The position numbers were made by a program, and so were the translations under genes. The notes under the pieces are model-generated. The model saw only the letters and a program-made list of their open reading frames with translations. It did no database searches and had not been told where the DNA came from. Of a DNA stretch of 64,000 bases, positions 42,764-53,160 are shown in pieces. Origin of the DNA: Mucilaginibacter yixingensis (GTDB lineage Bacteria; Bacteroidota; Bacteroidia; Sphingobacteriales; Sphingobacteriaceae); NCBI RefSeq assembly GCF_041080815.1, contig NZ_CP160205.1, positions 1,240,001 to 1,304,000 of the forward strand. The letters are read 5' to 3'. The stretch's first letter is position 1, and each line of letters opens with the position of its first letter.

Positions 42764-42789
42764 TAACGCTGGGTCTAACCCAGCGTTAT
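42763..42789. terminator. Bidirectional terminator between Hsp70-like and ABC-F genes
   Basis: 11-bp perfect stem ATAACGCTGGG/CCCAGCGTTAT that includes parts of both stop regions of the convergent genes. Confidence 0.85.
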
Positions 42790-44364
42790 CTCTCGTTTGA
42801 TGCTGATCTCTTCTAAAAAATGCCGGTCGTGCGAGATGACCAGGAGCGTGCCATCATAATTGGTTATCGCAGCGGTTAAAATTGCTGTGGCGGCCATATC
42901 GAGGTTATTGGTTGGCTCATCAAGAATAATGAGGTCTGGCGCCTGTTGCTCTAAAGTAAGGCAGCATAAAGCCAGCCGCATGCGTTCACCGCCGCTTAGG
43001 GCGCTGCAAGGTTTATCCCAGGCTTCGTGGTCAAAAAGGCATTGGTGCAGCCGGGTTCGTACCGTGTGTTCTTCCAATCCGGTTTGATTATGTTGTTGCG
43101 CCTGTTCATAAACCGTTAGCCTTTCATCAATCATTGCATAATCCTGATCAATGTAAACCGGCAGATTAACAGCTCTTTTTAATATGCCAGCTGTAGGATT
43201 GATCTTGCCGAGCATCAGTTGTACCAAGGTGGTTTTCCCGGAACCGTTGGCTCCTTTAATGGCAATACGCTCGCCCCCGTTTATTTTGAAATGCAGATTT
43301 TCATGCCACAGGTTATTGTTATCATAAGCAAAGTTTAAGGCCTCTGCCTCAAACACTACTTTGCCCGCAGGTAATTTCACCGCATCAAAACGGATCTGTA
43401 GCTGATCCATCGCATCGCGGTTATCGCGTAGCTCTCTGAGGTTTTGCGAGATCTGGTTGGTTTTCTCGGCATGTGCGCTTTGCGTTCTTGCAGTGCTTTG
43501 CTCTGCCTGGTCTTTCAATGTTTTGAGCATGATACGGGCTACGCCTGACTTTTCTTGCTGCCCGCGACCGCGTGCATCGCGTTTTTGCTGGCGTTCCATC
43601 GCTTCACGGGCTTGGGTTTTGGCTTGTTTCAATGCCCGTTCCTGGCTGTGGATATCCTGTGCCAATGCGGCTTGCTCTACCTGTTTTTGTTCGGCAAAAA
43701 AGCTGTAGTTGCCACCGTATAGGGTTATGCCTTTACGGGTTAGCTCTGCTGTTGAGTTGGTTAAATCCAGCAGCGCCCGGTCATGACTTACCATTAGTGC
43801 AGCATGTTTAAAACCTTCTATCAGTTCATAAAGTTTAGTCCGGCTTGGTTCATCTAAATGGTTGCTAGGTTCATCCATTAAAATCAGTTCGGGCCGATGG
43901 ATGGTTATGCCGGCCAAAAATACTTTGGTTTTCTGGCCGCCGCTCAGGTTGCTCATTTGGTGAGAGAGCGATATGTTGCCCAGTTTCCATTCTTCTAAAG
44001 CCTGTTGGCAACGTTCTTCTATGGTCCAGTCATCGTCCAGGGTAGTAAAGTCCGGCTCTGTTCCGGTTCCTTTTAAAATAGATTGTAAAGCGGCATATTT
44101 CCGGGCCACGTTTAATGCATCGGCCACAGTCAGGCTATCATATTGCCCAAAATGTTGAGGCACGTAGTAGGGCAGTGCATCATATCTTATCTGGCCCGAC
44201 GTTGGCGTTAGTGCTCCGGCTATCAGCTTCAGTATGGTTGATTTACCGGCACCGTTGGCGCCAATCAGCGATAGTTTTTGGCTGGGGCCGACAAATAAAT
44301 TAATGTGATTAAATAAAAGCTCCTTATTAGGATGCGCATAGGCAATATCCTGCAGTATCAGCAT
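42775..44364 (-). CDS. ABC-F family ATPase
   Basis: 529 residues, two ATP-binding cassettes and no membrane domain. Walker A motifs GANGAGKST and GANGSGKTT; signature motifs LSGGQKTKVFLA and LSGGERMRLALC; Walker B LILMDEPSNHLD and LIILDEPTNNLD. The linker between cassettes is rich in Lys, Arg and Gln (AKTQAREAMERQQKRDARGR). ABC-F proteins act on ribosomes in translation or antibiotic protection. Which of these applies cannot be decided from sequence. Confidence 0.93.
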   Translation of the reverse strand: MLILQDIAYAHPNKELLFNHINLFVGPSQKLSLIGANGAGKSTILKLIAGALTPTSGQIRYDALPYYVPQHFGQYDSLTVADALNVARKYAALQSILKGTGTEPDFTTLDDDWTIEERCQQALEEWKLGNISLSHQMSNLSGGQKTKVFLAGITIHRPELILMDEPSNHLDEPSRTKLYELIEGFKHAALMVSHDRALLDLTNSTAELTRKGITLYGGNYSFFAEQKQVEQAALAQDIHSQERALKQAKTQAREAMERQQKRDARGRGQQEKSGVARIMLKTLKDQAEQSTARTQSAHAEKTNQISQNLRELRDNRDAMDQLQIRFDAVKLPAGKVVFEAEALNFAYDNNNLWHENLHFKINGGERIAIKGANGSGKTTLVQLMLGKINPTAGILKRAVNLPVYIDQDYAMIDERLTVYEQAQQHNQTGLEEHTVRTRLHQCLFDHEAWDKPCSALSGGERMRLALCCLTLEQQAPDLIILDEPTNNLDMAATAILTAAITNYDGTLLVISHDRHFLEEISIKREITLG

Positions 44365-44626
44365 AGTAAATTTGATGAAGAAAGTAAAAAGAAAAAGCCC
44401 GGAGCCGGAACCGGCTGGCCATTAATTTAAGATCGATGAGGAATTGCTGATCACATAAAGAATGCGTAAAAGTACGGGTTTTTTATCAAAAAACGCCTGA
44501 TTATAATTCGACCGGAGCAGGGCGCTTTGATAAGAAGCGATCTTTCAATAAATTAGTATAACCATAGCCTGCATATTTACGTATATTGCAGACTAGTATT
44601 TGCTCTCTTTAATTGAACTCAAACTT

Positions 44627-45229
44627 ATGACACTCCGCAAGGTAATTTCTGTTGCCTGGTTGGCTTTGTTATTGGTGCTTGCTGGCGGCTTGCTTTGGTA
44701 TAATCAGTACCGTTACAGTTTGCCCACGCCGGTTCCGGCAAGTTACCGCCCCATTGCCAACGGTAAGCTTATTCCGTTGGAAGCCAGTTTTGGCCAGGGG
44801 AACGGCAAGCCAACTTTTATCCATTTTTTCAATCCGGATTGTCCTTGTTCGCGGTTCAATATCGATCATTTTAAGTCGCTGGTAACCCAATATGGTCAAC
44901 AGGTTAATTTTGCGGTGGTCGTTTTATCCAAATACCCTTACAATATCGCCGACTTTAAAAAGAAATATAATATAGATGTACCGGTAAGTACCGATGGCCG
45001 TATTGCTGTTCAGTGCGGTGTATATTCTACCCCGCAGGCTGTTATTCTTACCCGCGATCAAAAACTGTATTATCGCGGTAATTATAATCGTAGCCGCTAT
45101 TGTGCCGACGAGCAAACCGCTTACGCTAAACAGGCGCTAACCGGTTATCTGGCCGGAGATTTACCAATGCATTTCAACCGCTTTGCACTGACGGCTTATG
45201 GCTGCCAGGCGCCGGGTTGCTACAAATAA
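44627..45229 (+). CDS. Membrane-anchored thioredoxin-fold protein
   Basis: 200 residues: one N-terminal membrane span (VAWLALLLVLAGGLLWY) then an AhpC/TlpA-like fold (PTFIHFFNPDCPCSRFN, STPQAVILTRDQ). The redox motif is Cys-Pro-Cys rather than Cys-x-x-Cys; two more Cys occur near the C-terminus (GCQAPGC). It may reduce or carry electrons in the periplasm. The ATG at 44627 is used because the longer frame begins with TTG. It lies 4 bases before the hybrid kinase gene. Confidence 0.78.
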   Translation: MTLRKVISVAWLALLLVLAGGLLWYNQYRYSLPTPVPASYRPIANGKLIPLEASFGQGNGKPTFIHFFNPDCPCSRFNIDHFKSLVTQYGQQVNFAVVVLSKYPYNIADFKKKYNIDVPVSTDGRIAVQCGVYSTPQAVILTRDQKLYYRGNYNRSRYCADEQTAYAKQALTGYLAGDLPMHFNRFALTAYGCQAPGCYK

Positions 45230-45233
45230 TAAC

Positions 45234-47495
45234 ATGACTGTTTTACACGCCGACCCCGAAGTGCTTGCCCACCAGCAAACCTACCTGCTGGACATCAAGA
45301 AGCGATCGGACAAATTCATTAATTATTTCCTGGCCTTCTACTACCTCACCGGTATTGCGCTGTCGTTTTATTACGATACCTGGCTAATCGGGCTGAGTTT
45401 AAGCACCATCAGCGTGGTAGCTTATTACAGTATAAAATGGCTGCTGCCCGAAAGTGATTTGTATCAATATGTGCTGAGCGCGGTGCTGGGCTTGTTCCTG
45501 GCGCAGTTTATATACCAGATGCACGGCATGTTTGAGATGCATTTTTTTGCGTTTATCAGCAGCGCGGTGCTCATCACTTATCAAAAGTGGAAGCTGCAGA
45601 TCCCGTTGCTTATTGTAGTGGGCATACATCATGCAACTTTCAGTTACCTGCAAAATCTGGGACATGGCGAGGTGTATTTTACTACGCTGAGGTATTTTGA
45701 TAATACTACCCTGATAATACACCTGGCGTTAACGGTTGTTATCTTTTTTATCAGCGGTTTGTGGGCTTATCAGCTGGATAATTACGGAGAAAAGCAAATT
45801 CTGAACAATGTGGAGGTGAGCCGCCTGCAGAAAGAGGCAATTTTAAACGAAGAGCGTAAACGCAACGAGGCAGCCCTTAAAAAGTTTAACCAGGAATTGC
45901 TGGCTACCAACCGTGATTTGGAACTGGCCCGTAAGGAGGCCGAACAGGCCAATAAGGCAAAGAGCATTTTCCTGGCTACCATGAGTCATGAGATCCGCAC
46001 GCCGATGAATGGGGTACTGGGCATGGCCGCTCTACTGACCGAAACGCCGTTAACCGAACAGCAACGCACCTATGCCGAAGCGATTAATACCTGCGGCGAG
46101 AACCTGCTGACGGTGATTAACGACATCCTTGATTTTTCAAAGATTGAAGCAGGCAACCTGGAGTTGGATAGTCATGATTTTGATTTACGCAACGCGATGG
46201 AAGATGTGCTGGATATTTTTGCCACCACCGCGGCCCGCAAACAGCTGGAAGTAGCTTTGGAGATTGCCGAAGATGTACCGCGCCATATAGTGGGCGACCG
46301 CGTGCGTTTACAACAGATATTAACAAACCTGATTGGTAATGCCATTAAGTTCACCTCAACTGGTGAGGTGATTGTACGTGCTGCTGTAATTAGTGGGGAT
46401 GAGGATATAGACGGTATCATCGGCCTAAAACTATCGGTTAGGGATACCGGCATCGGCATTGCGCCTGATAAGGTGGGCCGTTTGTTTACCGCATTTAGTC
46501 AGGCTGATTCTTCTACCACCCGCAAGTATGGTGGTACAGGTTTAGGCTTAGCCATATCGCGCAGGCTGACGGAGTTAATGCACGGCGAGATTTGGGTGGA
46601 TAGCACGCCGGGCACGGGTTCAGAGTTCTCATTTACTATTCGTACGCAGAAAGGGCAGGAGGTGCCGCCGCCTTATACGGTATTCCATATTTCCCGGCAT
46701 GCCGGGAAATCAGTACTGGTGGTTGATGATAATCAAACCAACCTTACCATACTTGAGCAGCAGTTACTCAACTGGAAGCTGAAGCCAGTGGTGGCACCAT
46801 CTGCAGATGAGGCGCTAAAACTACTGGGTAGTGAGCAGATAGATCTGGTGATTACGGATGCGCAGATGCCAGAAGTTGACGGTGTTGAACTGGCCCGACG
46901 GATCAAAGCAATACACCCGCTGCTGCCGGTTATATTGCTCAGTTCAATTGGCGATGAGCGCAACATGACCGATACCGGCCTGTTTGAGCACGTGCTAACC
47001 AAACCCGTCAAACAACAATTGCTGGGCAAATATATTTCACAAAGCCTGTCGCCCAAAACAGGCGCAGCACAGGAAGAGACCGTTAATAAATTCCGGCTTT
47101 CGCCAGATTTTGCTTTACATTATCCTTTCCAGATCCTGGTGGCCGAAGATAACCGCATTAACCAGATGGTAATTATGCAGATCCTGAGCAAACTGGGTTA
47201 TGCGCCAGATTTGGCGAACAATGGTATAGAGGTGTTAGCCATGCTGGCCGAAAAACTTTATGACCTGGTGTTGATGGATGTGCACATGCCGGATATGGAT
47301 GGCCTTGAAGCTACCCGCCTTATTCGCCAGACGCTGGATAGTCAGCCGCTAATTTTGGCCTTAACCGCCAACGCCATGATAGAAGACCGTGAAGAATGCC
47401 TGGCCGCCGGTATGGACGACTATATTGGCAAGCCCGTGAAGTTTGAGGATTTGATGACCAAACTGCGGAAACTATATAACCGGAATTTAAAATAA
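45234..47495 (+). CDS. Hybrid sensor histidine kinase with two receiver domains
   Basis: 753 residues. N-terminal multi-span membrane sensor (about residues 20-180), coiled coil, HisKA ([18 protein letters not shown], phospho-His), ATPase ([30 protein letters not shown]), first receiver ([24 protein letters not shown]), second receiver ([25 protein letters not shown]). No HPt or output domain, so a partner outside the window is needed. Start chosen at 45234, since the upstream ATG at 45198 would overlap the previous gene. Confidence 0.92.
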   Translation: MTVLHADPEVLAHQQTYLLDIKKRSDKFINYFLAFYYLTGIALSFYYDTWLIGLSLSTISVVAYYSIKWLLPESDLYQYVLSAVLGLFLAQFIYQMHGMFEMHFFAFISSAVLITYQKWKLQIPLLIVVGIHHATFSYLQNLGHGEVYFTTLRYFDNTTLIIHLALTVVIFFISGLWAYQLDNYGEKQILNNVEVSRLQKEAILNEERKRNEAALKKFNQELLATNRDLELARKEAEQANKAKSIFLATMSHEIRTPMNGVLGMAALLTETPLTEQQRTYAEAINTCGENLLTVINDILDFSKIEAGNLELDSHDFDLRNAMEDVLDIFATTAARKQLEVALEIAEDVPRHIVGDRVRLQQILTNLIGNAIKFTSTGEVIVRAAVISGDEDIDGIIGLKLSVRDTGIGIAPDKVGRLFTAFSQADSSTTRKYGGTGLGLAISRRLTELMHGEIWVDSTPGTGSEFSFTIRTQKGQEVPPPYTVFHISRHAGKSVLVVDDNQTNLTILEQQLLNWKLKPVVAPSADEALKLLGSEQIDLVITDAQMPEVDGVELARRIKAIHPLLPVILLSSIGDERNMTDTGLFEHVLTKPVKQQLLGKYISQSLSPKTGAAQEETVNKFRLSPDFALHYPFQILVAEDNRINQMVIMQILSKLGYAPDLANNGIEVLAMLAEKLYDLVLMDVHMPDMDGLEATRLIRQTLDSQPLILALTANAMIEDREECLAAGMDDYIGKPVKFEDLMTKLRKLYNRNLK

Positions 47496-47648
47496 GCGGT
47501 TTCCCGCGGATGTGCTTGCGTTAAATAGCGGTTTAAGTCAAATTTGCTACCGTCGTTTTTCCGTGTTTACTGAGGGTTACGGGTTTTTTCTGGATAATAT
47601 TTTTGCACCTCGGTTTTTGTTCATAGGAACCGTACCTTTATAAAGGTA

Positions 47649-47687
47649 ACGGCCGTCTATTGGGGCAGACGGTCGTTTTTATTTTTG
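47649..47687 (+). terminator. Terminator after the hybrid kinase
   Basis: Stem ACGGCCGTCT/AGACGGTCGT (one G-T) and TTTTTATTTTT. Confidence 0.85.
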
Positions 47688-47717
47688 TAGCATGCAGTTA
47701 CCTCGCTAAGATTTCAA

Positions 47718-49544
47718 TTAATAATCCCAGACACTTTCATAGCCGCCAAGTGCTTCTGCATAGGCAATCAGTTCTGCATAAAATGGCGATTGCCCCAGCG
47801 TGGCGCTATCGCCCACCAGTATCAGTTTCATGCGGGGGCGGGTCATGGCCACATTCATGCGGCGATAATCTGATAAAAAGCCAATTACTCCTTCGGCATT
47901 ACTGCGGGTGAGCGAAAGATAAACTACGTCGCGCTCCTGTCCCTGGAAACCATCTACCGTGTTCACTTCTACCCGGGTTTCTGCCAGCAATTCTTTTAGT
48001 AATGCTACTTGCTTTTGGTAGGGGGCAATAACGGCTACACTTCTGCCCATGTAGTCCATTGAGGCTATGTGCCGCACAATGAACGCAGCTTCCTCTGGGT
48101 TGCTCATGCTGGTGCCATCGGGTTGTTCTTCATAACCTGCTCCGGCGGTATCAATAAAGGTAAAAGGTTTATCACCGGGGGCCAGTAATCGGTTTGCTAC
48201 GGTAGGGCTGGCCTGCAATCGGCCTTCATAAAATTTGAGAGATGAAAAACCCATAATGGCGGTGTTCATCCGGTACTGGGTTTCCAGTAGCGTCACCGCT
48301 TCAGGGTGCAGCGCAACGCATTTTTCCAGCAGGGTAGTGGTTAACCCGCTTTGGGCTGATTTTACGGTAGGTGGTAATTGCTGATGATCGCCCGCCATAA
48401 TCAATCGATCGGCTTTTAGAATGGGGATCCAGGCCGCAGGTTCCAGCGATTGGCCGGCTTCATCCAGTATTACGGTGCGATAACGCCGGTTGCGGATGGT
48501 ATAATGATCGGCACCAACCAGTGTGGCAGTGATCACCTGTGCTTTGGCAATCACATCTTCAATAATAAATTCCTCTATTTTGGTTGCGTCGCGAACAATG
48601 CGGTGGGCTTCGTCAAACAAGGCCTTTCGTTGATCGCGTTCGGCTTTGCCAAAGCTGCGTTTATATTTATGCGCCATGTCTTTAAAACTGGCGGCCTGTT
48701 TCTTGAGTCTTTTTATCTCTTTCGCCTGATGGTGTTCGGCTATCCGGCTATCCAGCGTAAGCTGTTGCAATCGTTCAGATACCCGCACCGGGTTGCCAAT
48801 GCGTAATACGCTTAAGCCACGTTCGGCTAACTTTTCGCTTAACAGATCTACCGCCGTGTTGCTCGGTGCTACCACCAAAAGCTGTGGTTCACCAGAGGCT
48901 ACCAGGGCTGCAATACCAGCTACCAGTGTGGTTGTTTTGCCTGTTCCCGGCGGCCCGTGCACTATGGCCAGGTCCTCTGCCGATAGCATGCGTTCAACTG
49001 CCTGTTGCTGAGAAATATTGAGTGAACTGGTTGAAAATGGTGGCGTTGTGGCGCTAAACTTAGGGCTTTCCTGTCCGGTCAGTACTTTAATCAAACGGTT
49101 GTCTGTCTTAGCAGCCAGCTTCACTGCATCCTGCATCTCATCGTAGCTGTACGCGTCAAACAGCAGGTCTATGCCAAGTTTTCCGGCATCTGCCCAATCA
49201 GGTAGCTCTTCGGTTAATAGTGTTATCCGCATGCGGTCAGCACCAACGTAGGTAATGGTGCCATTTACCCGGTCGGCCCGGTCGTAGTTAGAGAACAAGG
49301 CCACGCTGCTACCAAAACGGAACTGATGCCCTAACTCGCGGTTGGTGGTCCGTTCTACCTCGATGCTCAGGTAATCACCCCGTACAGGTTCCGTTCCGCG
49401 AATGGCAATAGGGTACCAGCAAATACCGGCAGACCGCCGTTCGGCGGCGCTGGTGCCTGCCGTTAGTTGGTTAAAAGCAGCTTCGTCTGCAGTGCGTTCT
49501 GCTGTAAGTTGATTTAATAAGTTTTCGAAATACGTCCCCGTCAT
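47718..49544 (-). CDS. Superfamily 1 helicase (IGHMBP2/UPF1-like)
   Basis: 608 residues. Walker A AIVHGPPGTGKTTTLVAG, motif II TVILDEAGQS, and motifs QLPPTVKSAQ, LLETQYRMN, EVNTVDGFQGQERDVVYLSLTRSN and MNVAMTRPRMKLILVGD, covering the SF1B helicase set. An N-terminal beta-barrel region (about 1-180) resembles the 1B/stalk part of IGHMBP2. It would unwind RNA or DNA 5' to 3'. Single-gene unit, divergent from the cupin gene. Confidence 0.92.
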   Translation of the reverse strand: MTGTYFENLLNQLTAERTADEAAFNQLTAGTSAAERRSAGICWYPIAIRGTEPVRGDYLSIEVERTTNRELGHQFRFGSSVALFSNYDRADRVNGTITYVGADRMRITLLTEELPDWADAGKLGIDLLFDAYSYDEMQDAVKLAAKTDNRLIKVLTGQESPKFSATTPPFSTSSLNISQQQAVERMLSAEDLAIVHGPPGTGKTTTLVAGIAALVASGEPQLLVVAPSNTAVDLLSEKLAERGLSVLRIGNPVRVSERLQQLTLDSRIAEHHQAKEIKRLKKQAASFKDMAHKYKRSFGKAERDQRKALFDEAHRIVRDATKIEEFIIEDVIAKAQVITATLVGADHYTIRNRRYRTVILDEAGQSLEPAAWIPILKADRLIMAGDHQQLPPTVKSAQSGLTTTLLEKCVALHPEAVTLLETQYRMNTAIMGFSSLKFYEGRLQASPTVANRLLAPGDKPFTFIDTAGAGYEEQPDGTSMSNPEEAAFIVRHIASMDYMGRSVAVIAPYQKQVALLKELLAETRVEVNTVDGFQGQERDVVYLSLTRSNAEGVIGFLSDYRRMNVAMTRPRMKLILVGDSATLGQSPFYAELIAYAEALGGYESVWDY

Positions 49545-49607
49545 GCGGTTGCAAGTATAGGTAAAGCAAAAAAATATTCTATCTTCACTTTATCAATTAT
49601 TACGCCT

Positions 49608-50048
49608 ATGTTTCCCCGGATTAAAGAAGAAATAAAAATTGGTGAGCTCACCCTGAGGTTCCTGTTTGACGGAGAGGACACCGACAACAGCCTGGTTGTT
49701 TTTGAAATGCTGGTTCCGCCTAATACCAAGGTGCCTGCGCCGCATTACCATGTACATGTTGATGAAACTTTGTATGTGATGGAAGGTACGGTGGAGCAGC
49801 TGTATGGCACGGAAACCCGCGTGCTTAATCCCGGCGATAAGGTTTTTATTAAGCGTGGCACTGTGCATGGGTTTAACAATACCGGCACTGAAACTGCCCG
49901 TGGGCTTTGTTTCCTCTCGCCAGCCAGCATCGGTCCTGAATATTTCAGAGAGATTGCCGCGGTAGTTAATGCCGGTGGCCCGCCGGATATGCAAAAGCTG
50001 TTAGACATTATGAAACGCCATGGACTGGAACCGGTAAAACCGGCATAA
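49608..50048 (+). CDS. Cupin-domain protein
   Basis: 146 residues, one cupin barrel: metal-motif 1 in APHYHVHVDETLYVMEGTVE and motif 2 in PGDKVFIKRGTVHGFNN. Small stand-alone cupins may be oxygenases, isomerases or binding proteins; function is open. It is convergent with the metallo-hydrolase gene. Confidence 0.85.
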   Translation: MFPRIKEEIKIGELTLRFLFDGEDTDNSLVVFEMLVPPNTKVPAPHYHVHVDETLYVMEGTVEQLYGTETRVLNPGDKVFIKRGTVHGFNNTGTETARGLCFLSPASIGPEYFREIAAVVNAGGPPDMQKLLDIMKRHGLEPVKPA

Positions 50049-50069
50049 AGTTGGGTTAATGGCTTGCCT

Positions 50070-50798
50070 TTAGAATTTTAGCCAGGGTAGTTCCAGATCG
50101 TGGTATAGTAGAATGGTCCAGTGTTCCTTGGGGGCTTGGTCCAGCCATTGCTTGCGTAAGTTCATGGCCTTTTTACCGTCGTAGTCGGTTTTGTAGGCGA
50201 TGTGATAATCAGCGTAGCGTTTTTGCGGCAGGTTATCTGCACCGTAAAAAAATGTCTGTCCCTCAGCTTTTAACCAAAATACCAGTTGGAATGAGGTATG
50301 GCCTCCGGCTACCTCATACGTGATGCCAGGAAGGATAGTGCCTTGCTGTTCAGTCAGCAATTTAATGTTGGGCAAAGTACGGAGGTTTTTCAGTACACGT
50401 TTGTCATAAGCCGGTTTATCGGTCTGTGTTAGTGCAAAGGCTAGTTCCTGTTCAAACACAAATATTTCGGCATTGGGGAAATACGTTTTATAAACGGCGT
50501 CATCAAAATAACCCAGTCCACCCAAGTGGTCTTTGTGCAGATGAGATAGTAATACTTTGGTAACCTGATTGGGCGTGAAACCCTGTGCTGCCAATAACGC
50601 TACAATCTGATGATCCTTTGATATTTCATTGCCTAAGCCTGTATCCAGCAAAATCAACTCCCCATCCAGTTGAATGAGGAAAGGGCGGATGGCCATATGC
50701 AAGGTATTTGGCGCCGGCGTTATACCGGCGCTGAACGGTGTGTAGTTCTTTGCGTCGTCTACCTGGTAAAGACCTTCTGCTAAGGGGATAACTTTCAT
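50070..50798 (-). CDS. Metallo-beta-lactamase-fold hydrolase
   Basis: 243 residues. The zinc motif H-x-H-x-D-H is in LLSHLHKDHLGG, with GGHTSFQLVF and YHDLELPW providing later ligands. Members include lactonases and general hydrolases. The start is set at ATG 50798, 8 bases after the MFS stop; longer frames run into that gene. Likely co-transcribed with the MFS transporter. Confidence 0.87.
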   Translation of the reverse strand: MKVIPLAEGLYQVDDAKNYTPFSAGITPAPNTLHMAIRPFLIQLDGELILLDTGLGNEISKDHQIVALLAAQGFTPNQVTKVLLSHLHKDHLGGLGYFDDAVYKTYFPNAEIFVFEQELAFALTQTDKPAYDKRVLKNLRTLPNIKLLTEQQGTILPGITYEVAGGHTSFQLVFWLKAEGQTFFYGADNLPQKRYADYHIAYKTDYDGKKAMNLRKQWLDQAPKEHWTILLYHDLELPWLKF

Positions 50799-50805
50799 GT
50801 GCGGG

Positions 50806-52041
50806 TTAGTTGACCGTATAAACGTTAGCAACGGCTTTACGGTTTTGCAGATACCAGCGGTAACCCACATAAGCGCCCACAGCTAACAGTCCTGATAATG
50901 CCTCGATTGATACCACATAACGCGAAGGCATCACCTCGGCCAACCAGCCAATGAGCAGGCTGCCTACCGGCGTTATGCCCAGATAAGCCATTACATAATA
51001 GCTGATGGCCCGCGCCCGCATGTGATGCTGGGCATGGGTTTGGATGTACATGTTAATGCCTGATACCTGGATCATCATCCCAGCGCCGGCAATCACCATC
51101 CCGGCTATGGCTACGTGCTGCACAGGGGCAAAGGCCACAATAAGCAGACCAATGCTAAAAACCACACTGGCTGTGAGGATGGTGCCAATCAGTTTATCAG
51201 CAGCTTTTAAGCGTGCCAGGTAAATGGCGCTAAACAGCGAGCCCAAACCCACTGCGCTCTCAAACAGGCTGAAGGTGCCTGAGTTGCCATGAAATACATC
51301 CTTTGCAAAAACAGGCATCAACGTGGTAAACGGAATTACTAGCAAGCTGCTTACCGCACATAATCCAAGCAGGCCCAGAATGTCTTTTTCAGACAAGATA
51401 TAATCCAGCCCTTCTTTTAGTTCGGCCCAGATATGTTGTTGCGGCTTTTCTGTAACCACTGTGTTGATACGCATCTGGTAAAGGCAAATCAAGATGGGGG
51501 CATAGCTCAAAAAGTTGCTGATGAAACAAAAGTCCTCGCCAAATGTGCTGAGCAATATACCCGCCAATGCAGGGCCCACCAGGCGCGCCATGTTGTTCAT
51601 GGTAGAGTTAAGGGCGATGGCGTTGGGTAGGTCGGCTTTGTCGTCAACCAGTTCAATCATCATAGATTGGCGGCAGGTTACATCAAACGCGTTGATGAGG
51701 CCTTGCAGCAAGCTCAAGAAGATGATGGTAGAGATGTTGTAAAAATGAAAGAAAACAACCGCTGCCAGTGCGCCTGCCTGTAGCATGGCCATCAGCTGGG
51801 TTTGTTTCATCACCTTAAACTTATCGTGCCTGTCTACATAACTGCCGGTGTAGGGCGACAGGATAAGTGACGGAATAAGGCTCACGAAGCCAGTGATACC
51901 CAGCAACATGGCCGAACCTGTTAAACGGTAAACCAGCCACATTACGGCGGTTTTCTGGATCCAGGTACCGAGCAGCGATACCGACTGCCCGTAAAAGAAC
52001 AATTTAAAATTGCGGTATTTGAATGATCTGAATGTGCTCAT
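50806..52041 (-). CDS. MFS transporter (enterobactin-exporter-like MFS_3)
   Basis: 411 residues with 12 membrane segments; N-terminal FKYRNFKLFFYGQSVSLLGTWIQKTAVMWLVYRLTGS is typical of the MFS_3/EntS group. It is followed by the hydrolase gene and is divergent from a LysR regulator, which likely controls both. Substrate unknown. Confidence 0.88.
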   Translation of the reverse strand: MSTFRSFKYRNFKLFFYGQSVSLLGTWIQKTAVMWLVYRLTGSAMLLGITGFVSLIPSLILSPYTGSYVDRHDKFKVMKQTQLMAMLQAGALAAVVFFHFYNISTIIFLSLLQGLINAFDVTCRQSMMIELVDDKADLPNAIALNSTMNNMARLVGPALAGILLSTFGEDFCFISNFLSYAPILICLYQMRINTVVTEKPQQHIWAELKEGLDYILSEKDILGLLGLCAVSSLLVIPFTTLMPVFAKDVFHGNSGTFSLFESAVGLGSLFSAIYLARLKAADKLIGTILTASVVFSIGLLIVAFAPVQHVAIAGMVIAGAGMMIQVSGINMYIQTHAQHHMRARAISYYVMAYLGITPVGSLLIGWLAEVMPSRYVVSIEALSGLLAVGAYVGYRWYLQNRKAVANVYTVN

Positions 52042-52160
52042 TTTGTAATGATCAAAAGCATTTAAAATTGTGCCCTTGATTTATTCTACAAATTTCCGTC
52101 ACTTTGATTGATTTGTAAAATGGTATTTTTCTATCACATTAATCGATAAAACAGATTGAT

Positions 52161-53033
52161 ATGGAGCTGCGCCAACTCAGATATTTTGTAAAAGCCCGCG
52201 AGTTAGAAAATTTCACCGAGGCTGCTGCCCAGCTGTTTATCAGTCAGAGTACGCTATCGCAGCAGATCAAACAGCTGGAAGATGAACTGGGCACGCCGCT
52301 TTTTGACCGCGTAGGTAAATACATCCACGTTACCGAAGCCGGCAAGCTGTTTTATGATTATGCCCTGCAATGCCTGCAGAAGGCTAATGACGGTTATCAA
52401 CTGCTGAAAGATCTGAGTGAGTTGCAAACCGGGCACCTGGTTATTGGTGCTACCTATGGGTTACGACATATGCTTACCCCGGCGCTGGTGGCCTTTTACC
52501 GGCAGTATCCGCAGGTAAAGGTGGAAGTGATCTTTGATACCTCAACCGAACTGCTGACCCGGCTGGAACGCTTTGAGGCCGATTTTTTGCTCACCTATGA
52601 AGAAGTGCAGATGCGCAAGGGCATGAAATACCAACCTTTGTTCGAGTCTGAACTGGCATTTATTGTTCGTAAAGACTCGCCGCTGGCCACAAAAAAGTCG
52701 GTTACCTTGAAAGAAATTCAGGCCTTTGAGCTGGCTTTGCCCTCTAAAGGATTTGTAACCCGAAGGTTTGTGGATGAAGTGTTTGAGCAACATGGTATTG
52801 TGCCGCACATCAACCTGGAGATCAGTGATATCCCAACGCTGCTGGAGTTGGTTGGTACGGGGCATTGGCATAGCATCCTTACGCATACTACCGTGGCAGA
52901 TCAGCATGATCTGGTGGCGCTGCCCATCCGTTCAGTAACGGCGCTGCAGCAGGCAGCTATCATTTCTTTGGCCGATGTTTATGAGAAGAAGGCAGCGCGG
53001 GCGTTTTTTGAGATCTTACTGAATCGGGGTTGA
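52161..53033 (+). CDS. LysR-family transcriptional regulator
   Basis: 290 residues: N-terminal HTH (MELRQLRYFVKARELENFTEAAAQLFISQSTLSQQIKQLEDELG) and effector domain similar to CynR/CysB-like periplasmic-binding folds. Divergent from the MFS-hydrolase pair with a 119-base intergenic region that should contain its binding sites. Confidence 0.93.
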   Translation: MELRQLRYFVKARELENFTEAAAQLFISQSTLSQQIKQLEDELGTPLFDRVGKYIHVTEAGKLFYDYALQCLQKANDGYQLLKDLSELQTGHLVIGATYGLRHMLTPALVAFYRQYPQVKVEVIFDTSTELLTRLERFEADFLLTYEEVQMRKGMKYQPLFESELAFIVRKDSPLATKKSVTLKEIQAFELALPSKGFVTRRFVDEVFEQHGIVPHINLEISDIPTLLELVGTGHWHSILTHTTVADQHDLVALPIRSVTALQQAAIISLADVYEKKAARAFFEILLNRG

Positions 53034-53160
53034 TCTGCTGACCGGTATTTACCGCATGAATTATTAAACGTAAATGTTACATTTATTTCGGTAGGCTTGT
53101 TCTATCTTTAATGTTTTCAAAATAACCAATAAAAATTTCGTTAAGCATTTAAAGAAAAAA